A stretch of 64,000 nucleotides of DNA, taken from NCBI RefSeq assembly GCF_033807715.1, contig NC_084599.1, forward strand, positions 25,718,125-25,782,124, written 5' to 3'. Source of the DNA: Cololabis saira. Lineage: Eukaryota; Chordata; Actinopteri; Beloniformes; Belonidae. The position numbers and the translations under genes were made by a program. The notes under the pieces are model-generated. The model searched no databases, was not told where the DNA came from, and saw only the letters and a program-made list of their open reading frames with translations. Positions 30,011-42,466 of this stretch are shown in pieces. Positions within the stretch are counted from its first letter, which is position 1, and each line of letters begins with the position of its first letter.

Positions 30011-33000
30011 TTTCCAAACTGCTACAGAAGTATTTTTGTCTTTTTTTTTTTTAAGTGACAAAGAGAGCTGTTCTTTAATCAAAAGGCTTTGGCTTGTATT
30101 TGGGCTTTGATGGAAGTTTAAGGGTTGAGCAATCACCAGTAGATTCGACTGTTAATAATTATGTCTCCTGGAACTGCCCTCATTCTTGCTCTCCAACTAA
30201 TTTGTCAGTTTTTTCCCCAAAATACAACACTGCTTTCTAGTAGCTTTTACAACATTTTTACTTTTTTTATAAGAGACAAGTGTTTGAGTGCAAAACAGCC
30301 TTTTTAAAAATGAAAAATAAAATCTTTCCCTCGTTTTCACAAAGGGGCCATTGATGTAAGGCTGTGTGGTTGAATAAGTTAGAATAGCTGGACCCACCCT
30401 ATTATCTCAGCAACATGTAGTCAGGGGATCACTTCAAATTAGAGTGACTCTGTCAAAGCAAGTAAACAACTGTGCTCCTGGTGGGCTACAATAGCTAACT
30501 CAGTTTGTGTTGGAAACATGGCAATTGAATCAGTTGCAGATGATGTTGCAGGCTGTTCCAAGAATGAGAACAGTGTTTGCAAGAAAAAAAAAAAGGGCTC
30601 AGTACAGAACAAGTTAGACCCCTCTTTTGAGCGATTACAGAACGTGAAGTATGCACCAGCTCATTTCCAAGGACGCTTTCTGAGCAAAGGGATAATCTGT
30701 TAACAGGTCCTTGTTACCAGTCTGTGCTGGCTGCTTGTAGGAGGGCGGTGTAATGTTCTAGTAAATATGAAGTTACTGTGCTTTGGGATGAAAAGCTTTT
30801 CCTCCTTTGCCAGCATTTAATCATGTTTTAGCAAAATGATTATTAGTTTCACTTAAACATTTACAAACTGGACTAATGCATTCATTGATGAGGATAATTA
30901 GTGGTGGTTCTGTCTTCATCCTGCTCCAGGATTAGCTTAATGCAACTTGGGCATTTTCTCCAAATAAATACCAGTAAACCAAATTCAAATAGAAACAGCC
31001 AATGAAGACTTGAAAAGTGTCTCAATAATGTATTTATGATGAATATAATTTGCTGAGTAGTCATTCAAAAAAAAAAAAAAATTAAAAAAGAGATGTTGCA
31101 AGGATCCTATTAATTGTTTAATTTCTGGATGAAGCTTGTGGAACTCCATCTGAGACTTAAAGTTCCCCATCTTCTTTTAGTTGTGGCTGACAGTGCTCTG
31201 AAGTTTGAGAGGGGAATTTCTATAAAAGGAAAAAAATAAAAGGAAATTCACCTTCTGCTTAGACTTAAATCACATTGATCTTACTGGCATTAAAACAATC
31301 GTCTATCTTTAATGGAGCTTTTTTTTGGCAACCGAGGTGCTTCAAAGTCTTCTTCCTCAATTTATCTCTCGTTTAGACTCTTTATGTTCATTTACTGTAA
31401 AGTCAGATATTCTGATGCAAAAAAAAGGGAAGTGGAAAAGAGAAAAGGTCTTCAAAGGCTATTAATGGACTGTTTCAGTGCAAGAGTTGAAGTTTAAGGC
31501 CACATTTTACGACAAACACTGCAGAGCAGACGCATGTCAGTATTTACCTTTCATTGTTTTTTTCTTTCTTGCTCTCATAAATATTAGCCATCATGGATTT
31601 TCAGTATGGTTGAAAAAGATATCTCTGAAAAGTTGAAGGGAAAGAAGAGATTAAAATCCTATGAGGTTTATACAGTGGTGTGGTGATTCAGCAATGCTGG
31701 CACAATGCACTTTTTTGTAGAGCAGCAGATTAACGCTGACCACAGATCAGAGCTTCGTCATTAGGAACAGACGGGAGTCGACTTCAAGTCTGAGAGATAA
31801 AACTGTCCTTTGCTCTAAACAAGCTAACCTGTTCCTGCGAAGAAAAAGAAAAGAAGAATGTGGAGCTGTGTGTCTCCGTGGTTTCCCGGAGTGAGAAACA
31901 AGGCTTAAACAACAAGGTTTCAGTGCCCAGGGCCTCCCGGAGCTTTAAGATGTCAGCATTGTGAGTAATGAGGATGTGTGGAAAGCACAGCAGGCAGCTG
32001 CACTTGAGTCATCCATCCCCTGTGCTCTTGCCCGCTTTCATTGGGCCTACTCAACTGATCAAGCTCACGAGTGCCTGTGATTCTTCATCCGCTCTCCTGT
32101 GCTGCATATGTAGACTGTGGTTTGATAATGTTGCACTGATGGAGTAGTTGAAGAGTCTTGATTGAGGAGCAAAGGCTTATATATAATAAAATCCAAACCA
32201 ATGTCGGGGGTCATTGATTCTGTGGGACAACAGAAAATCTGTGCGTGCGTGCGCACATTTTCAGTTGAGAACGTACAAGGTTTCTATGAACCACAGTTTC
32301 CGTGTTGACTTTGTCGTCTTTCATATTCAGTCAAAGACTTCCTCTGTTGCCTTCTTCCTCTTCTGTCTGTCAAGTTAAGGTTCGTCTCAAGTTCTTCCTA
32401 TCAGCAATGAGCCACAGTCTGCCCCTGCACACACTCCGGAGTCTTACAATGAGCAGTTTTTTTTTACAAGGAAACGGACGTGAGTCATTGGGGTTTTGAT
32501 TGAGTGATAGGTTATTCACTAGTTTCAAATTCTGGTGTTGAACAGATGGCAACCTTAGATTTTCATTTGATCACATCAGATTTGTCATCGGTGGCTAAGT
32601 TCATCATCTTCATTGAATGAGGACAACCAGCTGTTGGTCCATCATTTATTTTAAATAACTTTATTAAGTGTTCATTCTGTTAACTCTTTGTAACAAAATG
32701 TTCACAAAAGCAGTTCACTGGACTTCCTCAGGAAAAAATACTGAGGAACAAAAACTTGAGCTGTTGTTTTGATGATCACATGCTTTTTACTCATTAATTA
32801 GCAGCCATGGCACTGTTTCTGTAGTCTTGCAGCATTTGAGAAGCAAGTAACAGATGTTTGATAAGTTGACCTCCTGGTCAGCATGTTGGTGGGGTGGGAT
32901 GCCTGCTTCGTACTGATCTTTTACACTGTCATGCCTCTGTACTTTTCATCTGAGTCAGCTTCTATCTTTAACATGTTAAAATATTTCAGCCACATTCCTA

Positions 33001-34486
33001 TCTCCTGTAGAGATGGGAAACATGACCACAGCTGAAAGACACGCTTATGCTTGACAAATACTGTACAATTGACAAAGTATATTCATTTGTAGTTCTTCAC
33101 CAAACTACTCCGAATACTTTTTTTCTCTCTCTTTTTTTTTAATTGCTTTATTTGTTTCCTGCTTCAACGCTCTTTCGTTCTGTCCCTCTGCCACTCCCAC
33201 TTTTGGCCCAAAATAAGGTCAGCCAAAAAGACTCCATGCCAAACAATGGAAAAAATTCGGCCACCACTTCCTGTGCTGTCAGTGAATGTACACCACCAAG
33301 CGGACAGCAGCTGTGATCAGGAGGGGCAGCATATCGGCATTACTGAACTCCTCTCTGAAAGGTTGATTTCATGGATGGAGGGATATGACCCAAGATGAGT
33401 TTTCATAGGTTTTGGCCTTGTGGCTTGGCTAAAAGCTGTTTTTGCAAAACACCAAAAATCATTCTCCCTCCTGAAAACTATGTAAAGCATTTACCATATT
33501 TCCTATGATGCTGAGGCCTTTATTTTTATCAACTTCTTCAGGTCTCCATCAGAGGCATATCTTTATTAAAGATGGGCCTTTATTCTTAGGTTAAATTTTT
33601 ATTTGCATGATGTCATATTTTTCAACAGTATACTTTACTTTGATGCCTCCACTGCAATCTGAAACAGTAAACAGTTCCATATTTATTGACCTATATCTGC
33701 TGTTGTTTGCAGTAAACTATCTTGTGTAATACATTTTTTTTATTTTTTTTCCCCCCAAATTGCTGGAAGTTTTTCTGGTTCCTTTCAAAGACCAACAAAA
33801 GGAAGCTATACTTTGACTCTCTGTGGTAGATTAATATCAGGGAAGGTTTACCCCAGGGCAGTAATGCCCTAAAGACACACCCAGAGCACACAAGTGCTTG
33901 GTATGTTGAAGGAGTTGACTGAGATTTGTCACAGGAGTATGCACATGCTTCCGATCTACACGACTGACTGTTAAACAAAGGCCTCTGATCAAAGTGTTTT
34001 AAAACAGTAACATGGAAACGTGTATTATAAAGTGAAGTTTTTTTTTCGCCCACCATTATTGTTGATATATTTTTTTGAGTTTTAATAGGTCACAATTGTC
34101 TAGCCAATGTCTGCTAAAAATAACACCCCCTGCACCCAGTCTCTAAATATTTTGTTCCCCTGGTTGTTGCATCTATAAATTTAAGGTTCAATTAACACGC
34201 AATTTTCCTTAATCTAAAATAGTAACATTCTTATGCTCTAAAGCCTCACGCAGTGAAGTATTATCTCTTCCTTGTCTTTCAAATGCATACTAACATTACA
34301 TCGATCACTCCTCCTTTAATGTACAGCCACTGTAAATTAGCATGGAAGTAAACCTTTTTTGGTTGCAGGATTTGACATCCTACTGCACATCCTCCTGCAA
34401 ACAATGACAAAGATCAGGTCTTGCTAATGTATTATTGAAATGATAAGAAAAGGGACAGTCGAAGGTGAATTTTAGCAGCAGCTGGC

Positions 34487-34832
34487 TTTTATTTTATTTA
34501 TTTATTTATTTATTGGCTTTGTCTCGAACACAACAAAACCCAATCAAATTAAAAGCATCAGAATAAAAAAAAATATAAAAATAAAAGCAAAACAATTTAA
34601 CAGTCTCATTCAAAAATAAAACACACAGCAAAACAATGTGTTCGAGAGGGAACAGGAGGAAGCAGAACGCTTATTTAGTCCTGTCCCTTCCTCACAATAT
34701 CATATATAAACTATAAAATTTAAATAAAATTAAAAGAAAAGAAAAAGAAGAAAAGAAAAGAAAGGAAAAAACAAAATAACAAAAAATAAATAAATACAAC
34801 ACAAACAACCAATAAGCAATATCAGTAATTAT
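34487..34832 (-). repeat. Non-LTR retroelement 3' end with (AAAT)n tail
   Basis: Read on the minus strand, a T-rich 3' UTR-like stretch with GAGGAAGGGACAGGACTAAA and CTCGAACACATTG leads to CCAATAAATAAATAAA repeats at 34516-34487. This is the layout of a LINE end. No protein remnant was seen, so the family is not assigned. Confidence 0.55.
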
Positions 34833-36082
34833 AATCATAATTGAACCGGTCTCCTCAATATCCTAAATTCCAGAGTCCATCTCCCCGTCACCTCTACACT
34901 GTTGCAGCTTTATTAAGTAGATGCTGCAACAGATTTGACCACAGTCTTTTTTCATTGAGTGGTAGACAGGAAAAGAGCAGCACGTTAACTGAAAACATAG
35001 CGGATGTGAGTAAGACAGGAAGCACAGAGGCATTCTGTAGCTTTTTATGTAATGATGTGTTTGAAGAAAAAAGTAATTAAACAAATGTATCAAAAAAAAT
35101 CCTTGTTGGAAGCTTGCCCCTGCCTTCCGCATTGTTTTTTTTTTTGTTTGTTTGTGTATATCTTTGCTCATGCTGTATGTCCTCTTTGGTCGCCTCGCCT
35201 GGCTACGTAACTCGCAGGCAAAGTCACTGGCATGTGACAGGTCGGTGCTGTTGGAGAGCATCTGACGAGCCTTGACAGAAACAGACCTGCTTGCCAGTAT
35301 GGCAGAGTTCACTAGGGCAACGTCACGCTTCAGGAACCAATTCTACACTTTATTTAACCGGTGAAACACATGAACTTGATCCCTGCAAAGTGAAATTGAG
35401 CATAAATGGTGGCTTTGTAGCTTAAAGCTGATACCAGTCTTGCCATCCGGCTGACTCAGCTGCCCTGATTGTGATTATACTGACTCATCGGCATTCATGG
35501 TAACAATTATGTGTAACTCGAGTTGAAATTAACTCCCTCTGCTTCCGAGAATACTCATATCAGTGTGACATATTTTCATGTATCTTTCAAACGTTACATG
35601 TTTGCCAGTCTTTCCTGAGGTGTTGCAGCCTGCCTTTTTAAATAGCTTAGGTCTGAGCTGTGATCTTATTTACTGAGATTTTCTCAGTTTAGTCACAGAT
35701 GCCCCAACAAACTCCTCTTTTATTTCTTTCATACTGTGGCTTACTATAAGAGAGTGGGTAGGGTTGTGCTGTCAGTGGGGGTTGGGTGCACTGCTGGGAC
35801 TTCGCCTGAGTTGGGTATGGCTGCGGGCTTTGCCCCATGCACAGTCATGTCCATGTTTGCCATTGAGCTTTTTCCTCTCTCCCACAGCCTCTGCTAATCA
35901 TTATGATAACTCAGTACTTTGCTGGTCACATCTCATCTCACCGACTATTTTAGTCAGCACTGTGTCTCAGCCCAAAAAAACACCCAAATTTAACTTTTAT
36001 TCATTCTCACTCAGTAACATGCATGTGGACTTCACTTGCTTGGTATCACTCATTTAGTCCATGTTTCCTGGTCTTATGCAGT

Positions 36083-37120
36083 CAGTATGCTTACATGCAT
36101 TAAGAGAAAGTCGAATTATCGCCTTAGTCTGACTGATATTGACATTTTAAAAGCCATTCAATTCATACACCTTAGTTGGGCTGTAGTCAAACCGAACTGG
36201 AGTTCTTGAAAGAGTCAGATAATGCGGTTCTAAGTCAAGCTATTCGGCATGTATACGGACACCATTTAACTAAACTGTTGACTGGCCTGGGACTCCCCGT
36301 TCCAGAAGAGACGAGACCGCAGAAACGGGAATAACAACACATGACAGCAACACAGTAGCATAAGAAGACGTTCCGTGCATCTTACATGTAACACAATCAG
36401 GCTTAGTATGTACGGAATGTACAGAGCTGCTGCATCATTGGCCTCCACATCTTTATGTGCTGTCGTCTTTCTACGTCTGCTTCAAATCTGCTGCGATTGT
36501 TTTCTAATTGTTCCAACTAACTGGAAGAATGCCAATCGAAAAGGGTGTGTAGCGCCACTTAAGGCTGAGTTCTGCGTCAATGACGCTGTGGTACGTGTCG
36601 ACGCGTACCCTACGCTGTCACTGACGCGTACCTCCCAAAAATTGTAACTACGCGTTGAGGCGACGCAGACCAGACGCAGACGAGAGGGCTGTGATTGGTT
36701 CGCTTGGTAGCAACGCATTTCCGGTTTCCGGTTTGAAGCAGTCGTGAACTTTCAGCGCTCTTTTCATCGTGTATGTGTGTTTTTTTTTGTTTTGTTTTGT
36801 TTTTTTGCACACTTTGATTCACTATGACCGGAAAAAGTTGGATAAACCATTCAGGAAAAGATTGCGAATTAGCGGTCACGGGGGGTACTGCACCGCGGCG
36901 AAATGGAGTGACTGAGAAGTCCGAAGGGTTCACGACGGCGTCACGGTGACGGCGTCGATTTGACCAGAACCATAACTCAGGGTTTAGCGTCGCGGAGTCG
37001 AACGCACCTCACTCAATCTGATTTTCTTCCCGCGCACCCGGATTTCGTGGAAACATCAGTTAAATTCTTAGCTCAATTATTGCCAGTAGCCCGATTTTAG
37101 ATGTGCATGTAACCGTACTG
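36083..37120. mobile_element. Possible TIR element with nested MITE
   Basis: The left end CAGTATGCTTACATGCA and the right end TGCATGTAACCGTACTG are imperfect inverted repeats (15 of 17 pair). I could not find a convincing target duplication. A Harbinger-like MITE lies inside. Confidence 0.42.
36562..36983. mobile_element. CG-rich MITE of the AGGCTGA family, long member
   Basis: It starts with AGGCTGAGTTCTGCGTC and ends with CAGAACCATAACTCAGG, inverted relative to each other, with TTA flanks. It holds many CGT/ACG units such as GACGCGTACC. It is longer than the other members (48561, 53718, 59087) and includes a T/G-rich stretch and a short broken open frame. TTA/TAA duplications suggest PIF/Harbinger. 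Confidence 0.65.
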
Positions 37121-38432
37121 AATGTATCATAGAAAAAGCTAGGAATATTCATTGTTACCTTTTGTAGAATCTTTGGAGCTCCAAAAAAAATGGTATTTAA
37201 GCCAGTCTAAGGGATTCTTAGTTTTGTTTGGGCAAATCTTTTAAAACATATACTTGTGTAATAATTTCTAGGATATTGTTTCATTGAGTACATCCACATA
37301 AATGCAATTTCCTTTGAGAATGTGTCACTTTTTGCTGTAAATATACGTAACGTTCATTGTAGTGTTTCTTTTTAGAGACTTTTTGAAAGGAGACATTTTT
37401 GAAAAGGCCCCAACTATATTTCAGTCTGAAAACTGCATTATGTGCTTACAGTATATGGAAGAACAGAAACTGATTTTGTTAAAAACAATGACGTATATAA
37501 AATCCTTGATTATATAATTAGTCAACTTATTAGAACTTATTATAGCTCTCTGAATTGTTGCTGATTGTTTGATAGTTTAAGCCGGTGTGGGCAATAACAG
37601 TTTGTTGCACGATAAAGATGATGGTGCTGAAAAAAAGGTAAAGGAAAAAAAAGAAGAGTGATGGCTGCATGTGACAGCCTTCTCTATTTGAACTTTCAGG
37701 TTTCATTCTTTATCTTTCCACAGCAGAGCAGCACATTTAAGAGCAGCTTACACCTCATATTGTTCCACATTTTGCTCAGAATCCCCCCAAATTGGCATTA
37801 AAACACTGTTTCAATTAGTAGACGTGTTTATCAAGCACCAACAGGCAACATTTGCCGAAGTATGCTCAAGTTTTTAGTGTCCTGCAACTTCGACTTACAC
37901 GTAGATCATTTTAATAAACTATAATGTACTAGATGCATAGAAAAACAATTTTTTTTAAATTTATTTACTTATTCTATTCCAGTTTGTAGCGCAAACACTG
38001 AAATCAGTTCACCTTATTTATCTGTGAATCACATGAATAAAATTACAATAATTTATAATGAAGTAGCAGTGGGTGCAAGCAACAGGGGATTCAGGATGTG
38101 TGACTCATCAGCATTCAACATTTAACTCACTCTACCTCTGCTCATTTTTTCTAGTTGGCTTTGCTCCTGCAACGTGAAATGTGCTAGCTTGCCAGGTGCC
38201 AACAAAACAAGGGGTTTTGGCTGGCTGACAGAGCATAGGTCATAGCTACTTTCTTGAAGTATGTTGTTTGTGAGATCTTTAAACATGCATTGTCTAAATA
38301 CCTCACCAGTGCTTCAGGAAACTCAAAGGTCCTGCGCTGCTGCTGTGAGGTGTGGCAGAGATAAATCTGTCAAGGGCTCAGATTTGGAAGCTGACAATAA
38401 ATCCTGCTTGGCAGTCTTTGCTACAGTATTGG
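37121..38432. other. tsc22d2 intron sequence, nothing recognised
   Basis: AT-rich intron sequence. No exon, RNA gene or bounded mobile element was seen. Confidence 0.5.
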
Positions 38433-38440
38433 ATGGTTAA

Positions 38441-39456
38441 TAGGGGTGTAACAATATATCGTGCCACGAAATTTCGCGATACAAAAATGTCACAATACGT
38501 GTCGTGGAGGTGACAAAGTGTATCGCGATATTGGGTTATTAATATTAATCTATTGTGTTGACTAGAAACGCGCATCCGACCGCGACCGCGGCCAGACCGC
38601 GCGGACCAAAATCTTCCTCCGCTCAGCAGAAACTAGTCCCGTTTTGCAGTCCCGTTTTGAGGTCTGAACCTTTACTTATGTAAGTCTGGTGTAGAGTTAA
38701 GCCTTACCTTATTAAATTAAACCTTTTTGGGGTGGTGAGTAGGATAAACACGGAGACAACTTCTGCTAAGTTCCAGTGTACTTCAATGTCCCTCAAAAGC
38801 GTAGGATTTTAGAACATCAACACAGATCTAGTGCTGTATCACTCCGCCCAATCTAAAACAGCCTAATCACTACAGATAAACTGACTAGTGTCATTATTGT
38901 CCTTGATTTACAGAATATAAAGAATATATTTATAAAATAATGAACCCTGAATTAACAAAATAACCTTCTTAACAAAAATAAATCTCCTCTTACACTTATA
39001 AGGTGAGCATTAATCAATCTTTTTTATGATGTAAAATTGTATGTATTTATTTACTTGTATTTATTTATTTAATTTAAGTTGTTAAATTTCTGGAAAAGAA
39101 AAAAGTCAAATCATACATGAAAGAAACTATTCAGTTTGTGGCAAAATATTTGTACTTGTATGAAACTGAAGATGCATAATGCAAACCTGACATTTACTTT
39201 TAGTTCAGTTTGTGGAAAATGGTTGGCCTGGCTTTCTCTTTAAAACTTAAACAGTTATAAAGAATTACAAACTGTAACAATAGGGCAAATGCACAGCATT
39301 ATTTTGTATTTTGTGTCTTTCAAATAAAAGACAATTTCCTCATGACTACCTCATTCAAGGTTGTTAAAAAATACTGCTATAATATCGTATCGTTATCGTG
39401 ACCTCAATATCGTGTATCGTACCGTATCGTGAGATTAGTGTATCGTTACACCCCTA
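38441..39456. mobile_element. Non-autonomous hAT element
   Basis: The left end TAGGGGTGTAACAATA and right end TATCGTTACACCCCTA are inverted. The perfect 8-bp duplication ATGGTTAA flanks both sides (38433-38440 and 39457-39464). Subterminal zones are rich in ATCGTG/CGATA repeats, typical of hAT ends. No transposase is recognised in the 1016 bp. Confidence 0.9.
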
Positions 39457-40311
39457 ATGGTTAACCACTCTTTGGTAGCTTTGGAAAGAAATTCCTTTCC
39501 TCGTCGGCTTTTGTTTTTGGTCCGGTATATAGTGCCACCATCCAGTTTATGATTTTTGTAGACCACCCTGTTCTCGATGTGGGACAAGTCTTAAATCTAC
39601 TGACGGAAGAAATGGGAACTTGAACCCATTGTTCATGTGCACAAGTTGTATTTATGTGTGTTTCTATTACCCTGCTGGGTCTCTTTTTCTATATAATGAC
39701 AGAATGTTTATATTTCCCAAAACAGTATATAGTTGCCATTGAATTGTATTCTTATTTTGTTATTCTTTTGTTGTTGTTGGTAGTAAAGGAAATGCATTGG
39801 ATTTCATTTGGCATTTGAAACATTTAAGCACTTAAAAGACAAGTAGTGAATGTAAAAGGATCAAAAAGTTAAGCCACATATAAACTATAGACAGAGGGCC
39901 TAAATAAGGCTAAGTGGCACATCAAACAATATTGATCTAGTTAAGTTTTTGTTTCAGGGAGAAAAAAAATCCTGAATTACAAAATCCAGATTCCTGCTTT
40001 CTCTGGCACCTCTGAACAAATACATGCTGCACCAGCCACTAAAGACGATGAAGTAACGCTAAAGACAGGTAGTCATGGTAGAACAGAGAGGTGTAAATTT
40101 TTGAAATCTTTGAAGTTGAACAGGACGTTCTAAACGTAACATTTCTCAACATTCTCTTGGAACTAAATGTTAGCATGACAAACCTGTCGTTGCCACAGCA
40201 GTTCATGGTTGTTACTCCAGAAACCAAAGCAAACGGTGACTAATCAGGTTTTAAGAACTGGCAAACCTTTCAAATGATCATTGTTTTAAGTAATATTACT
40301 TGTCTACAGTG

Positions 40312-40345
40312 CTTTATTGGCTTTTAGGCGAAAAAGCCAATAAAG
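40312..40345. repeat. Perfect short hairpin, 14-bp stem
   Basis: CTTTATTGGCTTTT pairs perfectly with AAAAGCCAATAAAG across a 6-nt loop. It lies about 500 bp upstream of the cassette exon. Confidence 0.85.
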
Positions 40346-40732
40346 TAAAACATCTTCAGTGCAAAGTAAATTAAACATGTCTTTGTACAGGTGTCAAATG
40401 GGTTGTTTGTGCTTTTTTACATTTGGACATCAAGGTTCAATATTTGCAGTCAGACTGTTATTAATATCATATATCAACATTTACAGAACTGGTGATATGT
40501 ATCTGATGTGGCTCGTAACTTGATCTACTCGGTGGTTTGAATTTTATTGGGGTATCTGGTCAGAGTAAGTCAGTACGGATGTTATCACATCACAGAGCAA
40601 AAGCTTTGGTGGTCACAGTTGTTGCACTTGGCCTTGCTACGGCATGCCGTTTCTGAATAGAGCAGATGTTATGGACTGTGTCACCATTTCCCTTGATCTG
40701 TCACTGTGGTTTAGGATCTTCCTTTGCTCTCT

Positions 40733-40847
40733 TTTTCTCAATCTCTCCTCTTTCTCAATCTCTCCTCTTCCTCTCTCCCAGTGTCTGTGCTTCCCTTTCT
40801 TTATTCATGTTTCTTCTGTCTCTGTTTCCTCCCTCATAATAATGCAG
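40733..40847 (+). promoter_or_regulatory. Duplicated polypyrimidine tract of the cassette exon
   Basis: TTTCTCAATCTCTCCTC occurs twice in tandem, followed by CT-rich sequence leading to TAATAATGCAG. UCUC and CUCUCU elements of this type are bound by PTB-family repressors, so the arrangement suggests regulated inclusion of the 72-nt exon. Function is inferred. Confidence 0.5.
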
Positions 40848-40919
40848 GAACCCATCCACCGCTTTCTACCAGGCTTTCCGGCCTAGCAGATTACGGGGGT
40901 CAAAGCCCATCAATGATAG
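40848..40919 (+). CDS. tsc22d2: tsc22d2 cassette exon (24 codons)
   Basis: The exon sits between the acceptor ATAATGCAG and the donor GTATGAG. It is 72 nt long, so skipping or using it preserves frame. Joined to the two bases left by exon 1 (AG), it reads RNPSTAFYQAFRPSRL followed by RGSKPIND, with no stop. It leaves AG, which the next exon completes to a Ser codon. Inclusion gives a 652-aa long isoform, skipping 628 aa. A strong polypyrimidine tract precedes it. From memory, vertebrate TSC22D2 has a similar 24-residue segment just before the TSC box; an alignment would settle it. Confidence 0.82.
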
Positions 40920-42466
40920 GTATGAGCGTGGTTGTGTTTACACGTGTCTGTATGAGGCCTGGACTGGCTGGCTAAACCAGAGCCTGCACCGCTTCAGCCT
41001 GTGCACCGAGCAGAAAAATGTCTATCTTCAGTAAAAATGAAGCGAAAAAAGGGAGTTATACAAGTTTGTTTGAAATAAACCCATCAATAACCATTTAATG
41101 ACATATTGTAATCAGTTTTTCAATCAACTTGGTTTTGAAAGAGTTTTAAAAGAGTATCATTAGATAAGTTTCAGTTCAATTATTAAATTACTGGAGGATA
41201 GTTGACATTATTTGCATTTAAATTCTGATTTCATTGAAGTTCCTTTTTGGCCACAGCTGCAAAGTTTTATAGATTTATTAATTTTAACGTTTTCATTATT
41301 CTTTTAAAGTTCTTCAGCACTTTTGTGATGGATAGGCTTAGGTTTAGAATATTTCACATTAATTTCTAATCTTTAAAAAAAAAAAATGTAATTAACACCA
41401 GGAGAAATAAAAGATTGAAAGTACTGGGGCGTTTTATGCGTTTAAACATGAAGGAGATCAAATCCATTTTAAAACGAATGGAAAAGTGCTGTTTTATGGT
41501 TGCCAAATAAATGCCTTGTCAAGCTGGACATTTCAGCAGGTGCGAGTGTGTAAAGCCTGTGGAAAGCCACTGGAGGTGGCGTCAGGTTGCGCTTCGGGAC
41601 CCTCTGAATTGGCCTGTAGCTTTGACACCATCAGTATCTGCAGTTTGCAAGTCACGAGGATCTGGTGCTCAGGTCCCCCCTCCTCCTCCGCGTATGTGGC
41701 AAAGTTCAGGAGGGTTTTAGCTTTGCAAATATCAGATCACACTGAAGCAGCATGACAGAGGCTCCGTTGGGTTATGTCATCTGCTCTGAAGACTGTCGTG
41801 TGTATGTGTGTGTGTTCAGATTAACTTATTTATTAACAACTTGGATTTGTTGATCTGGAGAATTGTTTGTAAAATTAATTTAGTTCCCTAAAAGAAATAA
41901 GCGTGAGAGCCAGAGCTGCACTTACTAACCTGCAATGACTGGTGTTGCGTTCAGCGCTTTGAGGTAGATAGAATTTAACCTTACAAGCTAATTTAAAGGA
42001 GTGTTTATTGTGAATACTATCTTCACTAAAGTTTTATCGTGAATGTTGAACATGTATTTACTCTAAGCTATGGTACTTTTATAGCATATTACATGTTTTA
42101 AAAAGCATTTTTGCATTTGGGCTTCTGTACTTTCAGATATTGGGTCAAATCTTTTAGATGTTTTATTTGCATTCCTATAATTATCTGAAAGTGTTTTCAC
42201 CATATACAGATCACATTGGGGGGAACAAAATCAATTGAAACACTGAAGAAAAAACACAGATACTTCTTTACTTCTGGTTTTTACAGCCAAATCTCAGATT
42301 CAGTGTACCTCTGTTTTGATTTTACATTGGAGAAGGAAAAATAAACTTTAATAAAAACTCATGTCATTATTCATTTACGACATTTTAGGGAAATTTGAGG
42401 GATTTGTATAGTTACCATTAGTTACCATTTCCTTACAATCTGGATTCCTGCATTGCCGCACTGAGA
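40920..42466. other. tsc22d2 intron sequence, nothing bounded
   Basis: An 89-codon open frame at 41486-41755 (+) carries a CKACGKPL stretch but lacks convincing exon signals in a matching phase. No mobile element with ends was recognised. Confidence 0.45.

Larger units (their letters stand above)
21754..40847 (+). other. tsc22d2 intron before the cassette exon
   Basis: A GT-AG intron of 19.1 kb when the cassette is used. If the cassette is skipped, the intron runs to 55039 (33.3 kb). Annotated repeats inside are listed separately. In 21754-25880, 26930-34480 and 34840-36080 I see no further exon or bounded element. A minus-strand open frame of 167 codons (24059-23556) has no domain and is probably chance. 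Confidence 0.75.

Noticed and set aside
34863..35312. 149-codon minus-strand frame
   Set aside because: It is antisense to the host intron, with no recognised family and no gene signals.
41486..41755. Possible extra exon with CKACGKPL
   Set aside because: Only two Cys are in zinc-binding spacing, and no acceptor/donor pair fits the phase of the neighbouring tsc22d2 exons.
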